The position numbers were made by a program, and so were the translations under genes. This document shows, in pieces, positions 23,729 through 34,430 of a DNA stretch of 64,000 nt (positions are counted from its first letter, which is position 1; the number at the start of each line of letters is the position of its first letter). The notes under the pieces were generated by a model, which was not told the origin of the DNA, ran no database searches, and saw only the letters and a program-made list of their open reading frames with translations. This DNA is from Stenocarpella maydis. Lineage: Eukaryota > Ascomycota > Sordariomycetes > Diaporthales > Diaporthaceae. The stretch spans positions 62,001-126,000 of the forward strand of contig NQMI01000050.1 in the NCBI GenBank assembly GCA_002270565.1, written 5' to 3'.

Positions 23729-26485
23729 ATGGGGCCACCGCCTACAAAGCGTCGCAGGCGGAACCGGGTCTCCGACGAAGAGGACCATGAAGACGAGAGA
23801 CCACAGCCCGCCTCCGCCTCCACACCCAACAAGAACAACCTCAACTTCTACTTCTCCTCACCCGCCAAGTCTTCTCACGCCGACAACCACGAGCCTCTCC
23901 CACCGTCGCCGAGCCCGAATCGCAAGTCCACCCGCTCAACCCGTGCGGCTGTGGCTGCAGGTTCGCCCCAGGGCAATGGCAGCCGGAGCCGTCCAGGCAG
24001 CGCGGCGACGGCTAGGGGCTCTGCCAAGAGCCCAGCAAAGGGCAAGAAGCCGATTGACGAGAAAGGGAAATCCGCCAATATCCAGGCATTGTTCTCCAAG
24101 CAGAGCCAGAGGGCCACTACAGAAGGCAGGACCAACGGCCCCGTGCCCAAGGCTGAAACCCAGCCTTTGGATATACTGAGTGATCCGCTCTCGGACGACG
24201 AAGAAATCGGAGTACACAGAGCTGCCGGCTCGAGCCTTGTCGGGAGGAAGGCCAACAAGAGGACCGGGGATGCTTTCTACTCGGCACCATCGTTCCACGC
24301 CGGCAGTGTTGCTAGCCAGAGGTTTATGAGGCCTCCACGCCTGAGCTCGGCCCCATCCAGCGATGGCGAAGACAAAAGGCCATGGTCTGAACGATTTAGC
24401 CCCTTGAACCTAAATGAACTGGTTGTACACAAAAAGAAGGTAGCTGATGTGCGAAAATGGCTAGACGATGTGCTGAGTGGCCGCATGCGCCAGCGGCTGT
24501 TGGTGCTCAAAGGCTCGGCCGGCACCGGCAAGACGACCACGCTTCAGTTACTCGCAAAGGAGCTTGGCTTCGAAATCCTGGAGTGGAGGAATCCCGCGGG
24601 CTCCACAGGCACTACTCAGGGCTTCCAGTCCGCTTCGGCTGAATTCGAGGAGTTCATAGGCCGTGGGGGCAAGTTCGGCCAGTTGGATCTGGACGACGGC
24701 GACAATTCTGCCCCTGGTAGTATCAAGACCGCCACGGCAACAACATGGGAGTCACAGGAAGATCATAAGAGGGTCATCCTAATCGAAGAGTTCCCAAATA
24801 CCTTCATACGCTCCGGAAGTGCCTTGACATCTTTCCGAAGAACAGTGATGCAATGCCTTGCCAACAGCTCGCCGTCACTGGCAGCCTTCGGACAATACTC
24901 GCCCTCGGAACCAATCATCCCGATTGTGATGATCATCTCCGAGACGCTGCTCACGACGACCTCAGCATCTGCTGATAGCTTCACCGCACACCGGCTGCTT
25001 GGTCCCGAGATCCTTCGCCACCCCGGTACCGTCGTCATCGAGTTCAATGATGTCGCGCCGACCCTACTGGTCAAGGCGTTGGAGCTGATCGTGAAGAAGG
25101 AAGCCCGGGTTTCTGGACGGCGGAGGACTCCCGGACCATTGGTGCTGAAGCGCCTGGCCGAGATCGGCGACGTCAGGAGTGCCATCTCCTCGCTTGAATT
25201 CCTCTGCCTGAAGGGCGATGGCGACGCCGACTGGGGCTCCAAGGTCGCATTTACCAAAACCAAGAAGACGGCCAGGGATCAGGTCTTGACAAGAGGGGAA
25301 CAAGAGAGCTTGATGCTGATCTCACAGAGAGAGGCGAGCCTCGGCATCTTCCACGCGGCCGGCAAAGTCGTCTACAACAAGAGGCACGAACAACCATACC
25401 CAGCTGGGACGGAAGAGGCGTTGGCCGAGCAGATGCCGCCGCACTTACAACAATTGTCGCGTCCAAGAAGATCTCAGGTGGCAGTGGAATCGCTGATTGA
25501 CGAGACGGGAACAGACACTTCCACCTTTATCTCGGCATTACATGAGAACTACGCCCTCTCATGCGAGCGCACCGGCCCCTCTGACCCTAACTCGTCCGTA
25601 GACTACGTCAACGCCTGCATTGAATACCTGTCTGAGAGCGATCTCCTTAATCCCTCGTGGGACATCTTCTTTGGTGGCAAAGGCTTCTCCAACATGGGGA
25701 AGGACCAGGGCAGCCACATCCTCCGGCAGGACGAGATGGCATTCGAGGTAGCAGTCCGCGGTCTCCTGTTTTCCCTGCCGTGCCCGGTCAAGCGAAAGAG
25801 TGCAGCGTCTGGCAGAGGCGGTGATGCTTTCAAGATGTACTACCCGACGAGCATAAAGTTGTGGAGGGCCAAGGAGGAACTGGAGGGGCTTGTCGATCTG
25901 TGGGCTACCAAGATGCTCAAAGGCGAGGGCGGAAAGCCGGGGCCTGCGAGCACCCACGCCGGAAACGGAGGGTTCAGCAATGGTGCCTCTGCCTTTCGCA
26001 GGAACAAGGGGGGCAGCGTGGGTGACTGGGTGGGAAACCGTTCGGAGATGAAGTATGCGGCCAGGCCGAAACCCGCGAGGGCGGAGGTCGAGGAAGGGCA
26101 AGAGGCAGAAGCCCCGTTGCTGCTGTCACTGGGCAACTCGGCACGAAAAGAAATGGTCCTCGAAAGGCTACCATACATCGCACAAATAACGCGCAGCCGA
26201 CGCACACCGTTCTGCTCGGTGGAGGCACGCGACCTGGACAAGGTGGTGTCGTTCCAGGGGATCGGCCCTCCGGCAGACGCGGAGTCAGATGCTGAGGTTG
26301 ACGAGGGTGCGGGACCAGCAGGAGAGGCATGGGCGACGGATAAGCCTACAGAAGACTCGTCGCCGAGAAAGAGGCGCGGTCCCGTGATAAGATCGCGGGG
26401 CGACGAGGGGGAGGGCTCGATGATCAGTAGCCTGCAGAACAAGCTGGTACTGAGCGATGACGATATCGAGGATGATGACGAGTGA
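23729..26485 (+). CDS. RAD17: Checkpoint clamp loader RAD17 (yeast Rad24 type)
   Basis: A single exon of 918 residues. Rad17 replaces Rfc1 in a clamp-loader complex that places the 9-1-1 clamp at DNA damage and so activates the checkpoint kinase. Residues ~1-215 are a basic, disordered leader with PPTKRRRRNR. The conserved core begins PWSERFSPLNLNELVVHKKK. Walker A is GSAGTGKTT (262-270) and Walker B is VILIEEFPN (349-357). The word HRLLGPEILRHPG and the following AAA+ lid region are typical of the family. The C-terminal part has a SYAARPKPA-type region and ends in an acidic tail (DDDIEDDDE). It is longer than yeast Rad24 (659 residues) but in the range of filamentous fungal homologues. Confidence 0.92.
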   Translation: MGPPPTKRRRRNRVSDEEDHEDERPQPASASTPNKNNLNFYFSSPAKSSHADNHEPLPPSPSPNRKSTRSTRAAVAAGSPQGNGSRSRPGSAATARGSAKSPAKGKKPIDEKGKSANIQALFSKQSQRATTEGRTNGPVPKAETQPLDILSDPLSDDEEIGVHRAAGSSLVGRKANKRTGDAFYSAPSFHAGSVASQRFMRPPRLSSAPSSDGEDKRPWSERFSPLNLNELVVHKKKVADVRKWLDDVLSGRMRQRLLVLKGSAGTGKTTTLQLLAKELGFEILEWRNPAGSTGTTQGFQSASAEFEEFIGRGGKFGQLDLDDGDNSAPGSIKTATATTWESQEDHKRVILIEEFPNTFIRSGSALTSFRRTVMQCLANSSPSLAAFGQYSPSEPIIPIVMIISETLLTTTSASADSFTAHRLLGPEILRHPGTVVIEFNDVAPTLLVKALELIVKKEARVSGRRRTPGPLVLKRLAEIGDVRSAISSLEFLCLKGDGDADWGSKVAFTKTKKTARDQVLTRGEQESLMLISQREASLGIFHAAGKVVYNKRHEQPYPAGTEEALAEQMPPHLQQLSRPRRSQVAVESLIDETGTDTSTFISALHENYALSCERTGPSDPNSSVDYVNACIEYLSESDLLNPSWDIFFGGKGFSNMGKDQGSHILRQDEMAFEVAVRGLLFSLPCPVKRKSAASGRGGDAFKMYYPTSIKLWRAKEELEGLVDLWATKMLKGEGGKPGPASTHAGNGGFSNGASAFRRNKGGSVGDWVGNRSEMKYAARPKPARAEVEEGQEAEAPLLLSLGNSARKEMVLERLPYIAQITRSRRTPFCSVEARDLDKVVSFQGIGPPADAESDAEVDEGAGPAGEAWATDKPTEDSSPRKRRGPVIRSRGDEGEGSMISSLQNKLVLSDDDIEDDDE

Positions 26486-28479
26486 TGGAGATGAAGGTGG
26501 GCGAGATGTCTTGGTCCCTGGTCGATGGTTTGAAAGGAAGGCGTCCATCCACGGCGGTGCGCATGTACTAGTAGCCAATGGCCACTCACCTCAGGGTCGG
26601 CGCTTGGTAAGAAGGGGCAGGGGCAGATTTTAGGCATGTGTACTGGCGTTCTAAAGGCTATGTACTACTACGACGACGACAAGGACGATGCAATTTAGTT
26701 AATTGATGCAGCTGGCGAGGCTAGGAGATAAAATGCCGGCTGTTTGTTATGGCCCTTGTAGGATGGGGACTGGGACGGCAGGCGGCGAAAGTGGATTGGT
26801 ACCTAGGTATGGTATGATCATGTACGGAGTACCTAGGTAATATGAGTCTCTTCTCTCTTGCCAGGCGTGGGCTGGCAATGCCGCGAGGTTGATGCTCTTG
26901 GTTCGGATGACATTGGACTGGTGACCAACAGAGCAAGCCGTGGTGGAGAATCCGGGGACGGCAGCGGGATGAGGGATTCGGAGGTGGGCTGGGCTGGGCT
27001 GGCGATCAGGGCCGGCCCCACAGGCGGGTGAGCCGGAGGTGTGGATAGCCTGAGGGGACAATGCGCGCATGCATATGCAGGGAGACACAAATACCAGATA
27101 TACCATGTACAGTAGTAACCTACTTGAAAGTGCACACGGCAGATGTGGCCCGGACGAGCCGGTGTATGTGAAACAGTATTACCCTGTGACGGGATGATGA
27201 GCCGAGTGAGAGGCTGCGATATATCTCTATACGGAGTATGTGTTGTTGCTTCTGCCACTACTATTGTTGGCATTGCCACTCAGTGCCAGCCTATACTACC
27301 TAGGTACTTGTGCGTGCCGGTGATGACGGACCGGCTATTTTTACCAGGCAATTGAAACGAGACGCCATGAAACGGGCCGCATGGGCAGGCCGGCCTGGGT
27401 GAGTGGCTAGCTGGCTGGGTTGGTTGGCCGTGGCCATGTTTTATCTGTCTGACTGAAGACAATGTTGGCCTGTCTAGTTGTTGGCATCCTCCTCTTTGCT
27501 ACAACATCCAAGTACCTCTAGTCTACACTAGATAGTAGTTATTAGTGCAGTACATACACTTAGCGTGTACGTAGTATACTACCCGCTGTGGAAGCGAGGA
27601 AAAAACGTGGGTCAGGCCAGAGCGGCGGACCACCCTCTGGTCTGTGCGGGTAAGCGAGTCGGGAGGCGCAGGCGGGGGGCCCTGGCTGCCCTGGCTGCCC
27701 TGGCTGCCCTGGGTGGCACGGGCCTCGTCCCTCTCTTGCAGGTCTCGTTCCTTCTCTGGTTGGCCCGTTCCCCCTTCACACTCCCTGCTCAAGGTTGAGG
27801 TTGAGAGGCCCAGGGCCTGGCTGGCCGGGCTGGTCGCTGGGCTGGAGGTTGGAGGTTGGATGTGCCTCCTCCCGCCGCCAAAAGCTACTATTCTGAGAGA
27901 AAGGCTATCCCGCCGATCATCCCAAAATCCAATCCAAATCCACGCCAACTACAGTACCTGCCCTCGTAACCTCCCACCCATCCAACCCTCCTATTTCCAA
28001 TCTCAACTTGCATCCACTCACCTACCCTTTGTGCTTCTCTCTTTTTCTTCTCTCTCCCCCTCTCTCTCTTGTGTCTCCATCCCCCTCCCTCCTCGCAGTA
28101 TTCACAGCATCTCGTCTAATGTCCCTTTCCTGTCAATTCTCTTCCTTCAACTCGCGCTGTTAACTTCTCCATCCGAGGGCCGGGCCATCGTCACATACAC
28201 GCGCACGTCCATGTATCGTGTGAAGCTGCATGCCTCGACCGTGAACGCGACAATCAGGCTGATAGATACGCCCTTGAGTCGATAGATATTTACTGCCACT
28301 GCCAGCGACAGTATCATTATTGCCAATACAATTACCCGTACCGACGCCAATACCAATACTAATACCAACGCTGTGCAACTGGCCTAGACCTGCAACTCGT
28401 ACCCCGCGATATCCGCGTCTTGAACACGACCCCAACCCATCTACCCCCGACTAGAGGTGGTTGGCCAGCCTGAACCGTC
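26486..28479. other. Intergenic region RAD17 to F-box gene
   Basis: Two kilobases without a supported gene. It contains three exact copies of the 10-bp palindrome TACCTAGGTA (26801-26810, 26830-26839, 27297-27306) and two TACGGAGTA words (26823-26831, 27230-27238). A 9-bp tandem repeat (CTGCCCTGG) lies near 27680-27712. The last 500 bases are pyrimidine-rich leader of the F-box gene. Confidence 0.5.
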
Positions 28480-31400
28480 ATGATGAGTCACGACCAGTAC
28501 GACGACGACGATTACCAGGACGGCGGCTACCCCAATCCCGAGCAGGCCTACGACGACCTAAATGGCTTCGAGGACTCGTACGACGACCGCAACACCCCCA
28601 ACGATGCCGACGACTACGACCCCAATGCCTACGCCAACCGGGACCTCGAAGACCGTCCACAAGACCCATACCCCGACGCGCCACCCATGGACGACTTCGG
28701 CAATCCCGATCCCGACAGTCCCGACCTCGACGCCGCCTTCAGCACCGATCCCAGGCACGTCTCCCAGGTCTACCAGGACGAGGCTGGCGACATCATGGAC
28801 CACGACCCAATAACCGAGTACCTGAAGAGCAAGGACCCTGACTGGAACACACAGCCGCCCGAGACCAAGAACCTCCTGGACCTTCCTGAGGACATCCTCC
28901 GCCTGGTGGTCAAAGAGGCAAGTACATCATCCCACGTCCCAATCTTGCGTGCCCACTCCTCCATCTTGGGACCCGCACCTCTTGTCGGCTGCCTCTACCT
29001 ATTGGGTCGCCAGCCCCAACCATTTAAAAGTCATACTGACCCCCGGCCCCCGCAGATCACCCATACAAACGACCTGACTTCCCTGGCCCTGACAAACTCG
29101 ACCCTCTACAAGCTCGCGATCCCTCACATCTACTCCAGGTTCGACATCGTCTGGCCCGATGCCCACGCCACCACTACCGAGGCCAAGAGCGTCGACGCCC
29201 TGACCTACGGCCTGTCCACCCTCTGCCTGGGCAGCTCCTTTGCCCGCACCACCACCCGCTTCCGCAATTATGGGGACCTGACCCCGGCCCCCATCAAGTT
29301 CGGGGACAACAACTATGCGCAGCACACGCGCAAGTTCTCGCTCGGCAACGGGCCCAACGACTGGGTTGCCGAGTACATGATCAACAAGGAGAGCGGCAAG
29401 ATGCTCGGCACCCTGGTGGCCCTGGCAGTCTCCAAGATGAAGAGCCTCGAGACCTTCATCTGGGACATGCCCACCGGCGTCCTGTCCGACATCTTCATCG
29501 CCCTGGGCTCCCTACCGGACGAGGAGACGCGCGAGTGCATGCTGGAGCGCGTCTGGATCCGGTGGCATGACAACAGTGACATAGGCACCTCCCCGTCTTC
29601 CTCGTCGAGTCCCGCCCCGGCTGCTCCCCAGGCCGCCGTGGTTCCGGCCGGCAGCACCCTCACGCCCATCGGTATAGCGCTCCCTTCAACTGCCTCACAC
29701 CCGGCCCCGGGCCCGCCCATCACCTACTCGGAGAACCAGGTCGAATATCCGACCTTCAGTGTCCTGCCGCCCCTCAAGAGCCTCACCGTACTGGATGTCG
29801 ACGAGCTGGCTTACCTTGACGAGATGGCAGTGCTGGTCGAGCGGTCCAAGGATGTCCTTCACGAGTTGAGGCTGGGCGTCTCTGCCAAGGCTGTCCACAA
29901 GGACTTTGTGCAGACCTGGGACAGCCCCGAGCTACAGCAGGTGGACCACAATGCCCGCTGGCCCGGCGAGAGCGCAATCGGCGAAAGGAGGCTCGGCGGC
30001 ATCTTGGGCGTGCTTGTGGGGCGTGTATATGACATCCGGAGGAAACTACCCAAGACGAAGCCAGCTCCGCCACTTCACATGCCTGAAGGCAGCCCCGGCC
30101 AGCAGAGTCCGTTCGCGGGGGAGCCCGGCGCGCCTCCGCCAATGTCGGGCGAGCCAAGCCCTCCAGGCGGGACGCCGTCGCTTGATACGGATATGAGTTC
30201 GAGGCGGTCTTCGGCCATGAGGACGCCGGGCGCCTCCGGGCCTGGCACCCCGGCTAGGAAGAGACTGGACGGCAAGCTGAGGCTGACGACCTTGGAGCTG
30301 GAGAGGGTACCCCTCTCCATGCAGGTCTGCAGCAAGGCGTTTGACTGGACCGTGCTGACTAGCCTGACAATTCTCGACTGTGCGCAGCACGAGAACCTGT
30401 GGAAACTGCTGAAGAAGCAGTTTGAGCCCAGGCCCCTGGAGTCTGGCTTCGGCATCTCACCGACCTCGAGCAAGCCCGTGCCCAACGGTCCGATGGAGTA
30501 CCAGCTGGCTTTGAAGAGTATCCACACCGATCAAACGTCCCCGTCTCTAATCGCCTTTATCAAGGAGACGTTGGCTCCCAATTCTCTGGAGTGTCTGTTC
30601 CTGCAAGATCGGAGGCGGGGTACCGCGTCCAGCGCCCCTCCACAGGTAACCATCGAGTCTATCTTCAAGGGGGCTATCAAGCGGCACCGGAACAGCCTGA
30701 AGAAGCTCCTCCTGGACAGCACCAGCAAGAACACGTCATCGAGCGCCCCCACCGCCGAGACCATGAGGTGGCGATCCTGGTGTCTGACCAGCGACCTGCT
30801 GCAGTACGTGACCAGCGGCCGGATGAAGAAGCTGAAGGAGCTGTCTATCTCGATCGATTACAAGGACTGGGTAATTATGACCTGCCTTCTTGCCGCCTGA
30901 GAAGGTGCCATTACTAACGGCAGCATTAGCACACCTTCTTGCAGCGCCTCCCTAACATGACTCAGCTCCGGTCGCTCCACATCCCGTACATGGCCGATCA
31001 TGTCATGGGCAACTTCGAGCCTAAGGAGTTGGTGATGCAGGTGGCGGACATCATCACGCTGTGCCCGGAGATCCAGCTCTGCTATGTGGGTATATCGACC
31101 AAGTGCTTCGAGATCATGGAGCAGCGAACATCCGATGTCACAGGCTCCGGTCTCCTAAACGGGACCAGCAGCGCGGGCAACGGGGTGAACGGCCACAGCT
31201 CAAACATGGACCAGCCGCCGGCAGAGGTGGACGAGGCGACAGACGAGGACGAGAACGACACGGAAGACAACTCGGATGAGCCGGACGACTCGGACGACGA
31301 GGGCACGCCTACGAGTCCGACAGATCCTGACGAGACTCAGTCCGAGGAACACCACAGCGACGAAGACTCGGACGACGATGACTCGTTCGTGGAACCGGCG

Positions 31401-31484
31401 GCCAAGACGCGTCTGCGTCTGAGGGAAATTCTCTTCTATGACGATAAAGTGGCCATCTTCAAGGCTAGGCATGGGCGGTTGTAA
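28480..31484 (+). CDS. F-box domain protein
   Basis: Three exons, 28480-28917, 29056-30870 and 30930-31484, about 935 residues. The F-box begins near residue 131 (LLDLPEDILRLVVKE) and continues across intron 1 into LTSLALTNSTLYKLAIPHIY. It would recruit the protein to an SCF ubiquitin ligase through Skp1. The region before it is extremely Asp/Tyr-rich; the middle contains leucine-rich readings (LETFIWDMP, LKSLTVLDV, LRSLHIPYM) compatible with a degenerate substrate-binding repeat. The C-terminus is acidic. Intron 1 uses the classic GC donor GCAAGT and a CGCAG acceptor; it is 138 bp, divisible by three and free of stops, so an unspliced form would add 46 residues within the F-box. Intron 2 (59 bp) has a TACTAAC branch site. 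Substrate unknown. Confidence 0.85.
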
Positions 31485-31529
31485 GCGGCTGGATGCTGTT
31501 ACGAAAGCGTTGGGTGGGACGACTGCGGT

Positions 31530-31555
31530 CCCCCCCCCCGGCGCCCCCCCCCCCC
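31530..31555. repeat. Poly-C tracts
   Basis: Two C-runs (about 10 and 13 bases) separated by GGCG just downstream of the F-box gene stop. They sit between that gene and a 5'-incomplete reading frame and may mark a poorly assembled spot. Confidence 0.7.
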
Positions 31556-31589
31556 AAATGGAGTCCCTCGGACCGCCGTAATTTTGCAG

Positions 31590-32442
31590 TTCCTGATACA
31601 GTTCATTGTGACTGTCGACCTGGACAAAAGGATAAAATGGCCCTCGCAGTCGCTCCAGCGGTACCTAGATCAGCTGGATGATCTCAAACACTTTTGTGAG
31701 GATATCGACTACAGCCCTGGGTTGTGTACAGAAGAGATCCAACAGGAGACGGAGTCTGTACTAGACACCATCGCCACCAGCAAAGACGTACCCAGATTGT
31801 TTTTAAAAAATCGGGGCCGCTTATATCGTTCCATCGCCTTCATACTCAAGGAGAGATCATTCGAAGATTTGTTTTCTGCCCTTGAAATCAAGAAGACTAC
31901 CTTGTCACTCCGCGAACAAAGCATCACTGTATGGCCTTGCATGACATCCGCCTCCACGTAACATCAATGAATGCAGGTACTATCCTGTAGAAAAATATTC
32001 TCTTATTTCTTTTCTATTACTACTGAGTCTCAGCTGACCTTTCTCATCCGGAATTCAGCCCAACGCAGTCTCATACGGACAGGAGCTACCCCCACCCTCG
32101 CCGGTGCCGAGCACGGGGATGTCACGGCAGCCCAGACGTACCCATCTCGAGCTCACGGTGTCTTCGGGGGCCCTCCAGGCCATGCAATACAACAATTACA
32201 TCACCTGCAACAGCCAGGCCACCCAGAGTATGCAGCAGAGGGTTGTCTACCAACACAACACTGCAGGCCATGGGGAATACCAACACGTCGGCCCGTACGT
32301 CCGGGGCAGGTTCTTGACAGCTGCCTGCCAGTTTGGCAAGAAGGAGGCGCTGTATGAGGACAATAACAAGCTTGGTGCGGGTCTCCACAAGGCCTCACCT
32401 ACAAGCCCCCTGGAGCCAGCTTGCTTGGCAATGTACCGGTAG
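31590..32442 (+). pseudogene. 5'-incomplete gene fragment resembling the N-terminal region of fungal STAND/NLR-type proteins
   Basis: Two exon-like blocks, 31590-31928 and 32059-32442, are linked in phase by GTATGG...TTCAG and start just after an acceptor-like TTTTGCAG. The first block is helical and charged (LQRYLDQLDDLKHFCEDIDY, LKERSFEDLFSALEIKKTTL). The second has Asn/Gln/Gly-rich words (YNNYITCNSQATQSMQQ, EYQHVGPYV). This order recalls the N-terminal helical domain and following linker of fungal NACHT/ankyrin proteins, from memory of the family only. No starting exon with a methionine is visible; the F-box gene lies directly upstream. It may be a truncated relic, or the first exon may be missed. 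The alternative is an unrelated lineage-specific gene. Confidence 0.35.
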
Positions 32443-33472
32443 CCCCGGGCCAGTATAACGGAAATACCCGTAAAGGAGTGAGAAATGAGAATGGGTCTGT
32501 GGAGTGCACACAGGTATTGGGGACGATGGTGGACTAGTATTTCATGCAGAGGGCTGGGGAAACATGGACGACGTCCGTGAGCACGGGTTTTCTGGGAAAG
32601 ACCGCTTTCATCAAGGGCAACAAAATGATCGTACTTTTGGTTTTGTCGGTTCCTGAATTACATAACTTTGAAAAACACAGGCAAAAGGCTTGCTTGCTCT
32701 CCAGAGCACCTGAAGTCTCAGTCATGTCTGCGCAACAGGCCTTGCTAGATTGTGAGCGCATCACAGGGTACTTCTAGGCAGTAGTGTACTCTGTTATGCG
32801 TTCAAGTGATGAATCCTGGTCGCAGCAGTATTCTCGAATCAATTCCTAATAACAAGTCAAACCCCATCCGCTCACAGGCACGACTCTACTCGAGACCAAG
32901 ACACAAGTTCATATCTGACAAAACAAAGGCTGTGAACCACTTGAGCACTTGAGCATATACAGCAGCCCAACGCGATGGGTCCAAGGATAACAGACGGGCA
33001 GGGACTTCAGTCATACGACTAAAAATCACTGAAAATGGTTATCACCTGAGTTCTGCAGAGCTGAGCACAAAGCAGGTATCTAGACATGGTTTAGTGTGGG
33101 GCATGGGGTACTCATGTAGGTATGTGGTCGCTGAATGGTTAACTAAAGCCGGGTTGTGCCTTTTCTTAACAACCACGGAAGCCCAAGCGCCAATCTCCAC
33201 CAAGACCGGCATCCCCAAGTGTCGATTTGATGGCAAAGGGGACCTTGGTTGTCGGGCCATGGGGGGCAAGCTGTGATGCCAACTCTAATTACTCCACACA
33301 CGAAAGCCTGTGACCTCCGAAGCCAAGTAGCCAACAAGCACGAGCATCCCCTGTTCCGTAAAGTACAGATGTATCCCAGAGGAATTGCAGACCCTCCACG
33401 TGAGACTGGGGACGACAAGGCCATTAGCAAAAATGATCATCTCAGGAATTGGATGTAGGCAACACTCACCAA
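32443..33472. other. Intergenic stretch, nothing recognised
   Basis: Mixed composition with only short open frames (under about 95 codons) on both strands and no splice-linked pieces that resemble a family. Confidence 0.45.
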
Positions 33473-34269
33473 TCATCGGAAGGCAAGCAGGCGGCTGCCA
33501 TCCGTCAGGCCTCGGATGCCCTTCTGCACGGCGCCAAACCGGGTGTAACCACAGCTCTCTCCCTCAAAGTGGTTTATGATGGAGGAGAAGCTGACAAACT
33601 CCTTGTGGCACTTTGGGCAGTGGTACAGCTTCTGTTGGTCTGCAGACGGTCAATATCCCCCCTCCCCCCCAATTGGCTATTCAATCGCAAAAAGGAAAAG
33701 AAAAGAAAAGAAAAGAAAACTCACGAGTTGGTGACGAGAGGTGCTGGTTCAGACTAGTGAGCTGGCGGAAGGTGCGGGTGCAGAGGTAGCACTCGTATGC
33801 GCCCTCGTAGGGGTTCCAGGACCGGGCGGTGGCCTGGAACGTATCGGAGCCGGCCCAGCCGATGAGGTTCTTGGAGATGGCTCCCGAGGGGTCCTTCTGG
33901 CGGACGATCTCGTAGACGAGGTCGCGGCCCATGAACTTGGCCTTGGGGCAGCTGCTGTTCTCGATGTGGTGCACGAGGCCCGTGGCGGTGGTGAAGCCGC
34001 GCTTGCAAAAGGGGCAGTCGAACTGAGGAGCCGAGGTGGGTGGCTGAGCGCAGGTGCTGCTGGATGTTGTTCTGGTTCATGAAATAGCGGTTGCAGTCAG
34101 CACAGTAGAGGTGGTCGTTGACCTCGTGCTCCTCGCATAGCTCCTCGGTCTCATACGTCTCATCACAGCGGGTGCACTGGTAGTCGAAATGGTTCTTGTC
34201 TGCCTTGTGCTGCCACTGGGCGTGCTCCGAGTAGAAGCGTCGCCGGCACCAGGTGCAGCCGTACGACAT
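33473..34269 (-). CDS. C2H2 zinc finger protein with one frameshift
   Basis: Two exons on the minus strand, 34269-33725 and 33639-33473, about 236 residues if one base is discounted. The fingers are CTWCRRRFYSEHAQWQHKADKNH, CTRCDETYETEELCEEHEVNDH, CADCNRYFMNQNNIQQHLRSATH (each given here in part of its length), CPFCKRGFTTATGLVHHIE, CYLCTRTFRQLTSLNQHL and CPKCHKEFVSFSSIINHFE. This order and the SCPKAK/ESCGYTRF linkers match a widespread fungal C2H2 family of unknown function. Between the third and fourth fingers (34021-34027, GGCTCCTCAGTTC on the coding strand) the frame shifts: TTCGACTGCCCC is read only after dropping one base, and no GT-AG intron fits. Intron 1 joins CCAACTC to ACCAACAG, restoring THQQKLYHC. 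Probably an assembly indel or a young pseudogene. Confidence 0.75.
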
Positions 34270-34430
34270 GATGGGCAGCAAGGTTGCAAGCCGTGCTGTG
34301 TGCGTTTGCTGTTGACTCGCTGCGGCTTGGTTCTGCAGTAGTTGGTGATGGTGGGGCACAGGGGAGTTGTGTGTTTGTAGACTTGAGTTCAAGTCAGTCT
34401 AGCAAGGATCAGGTATCCGCCACTTAATTG

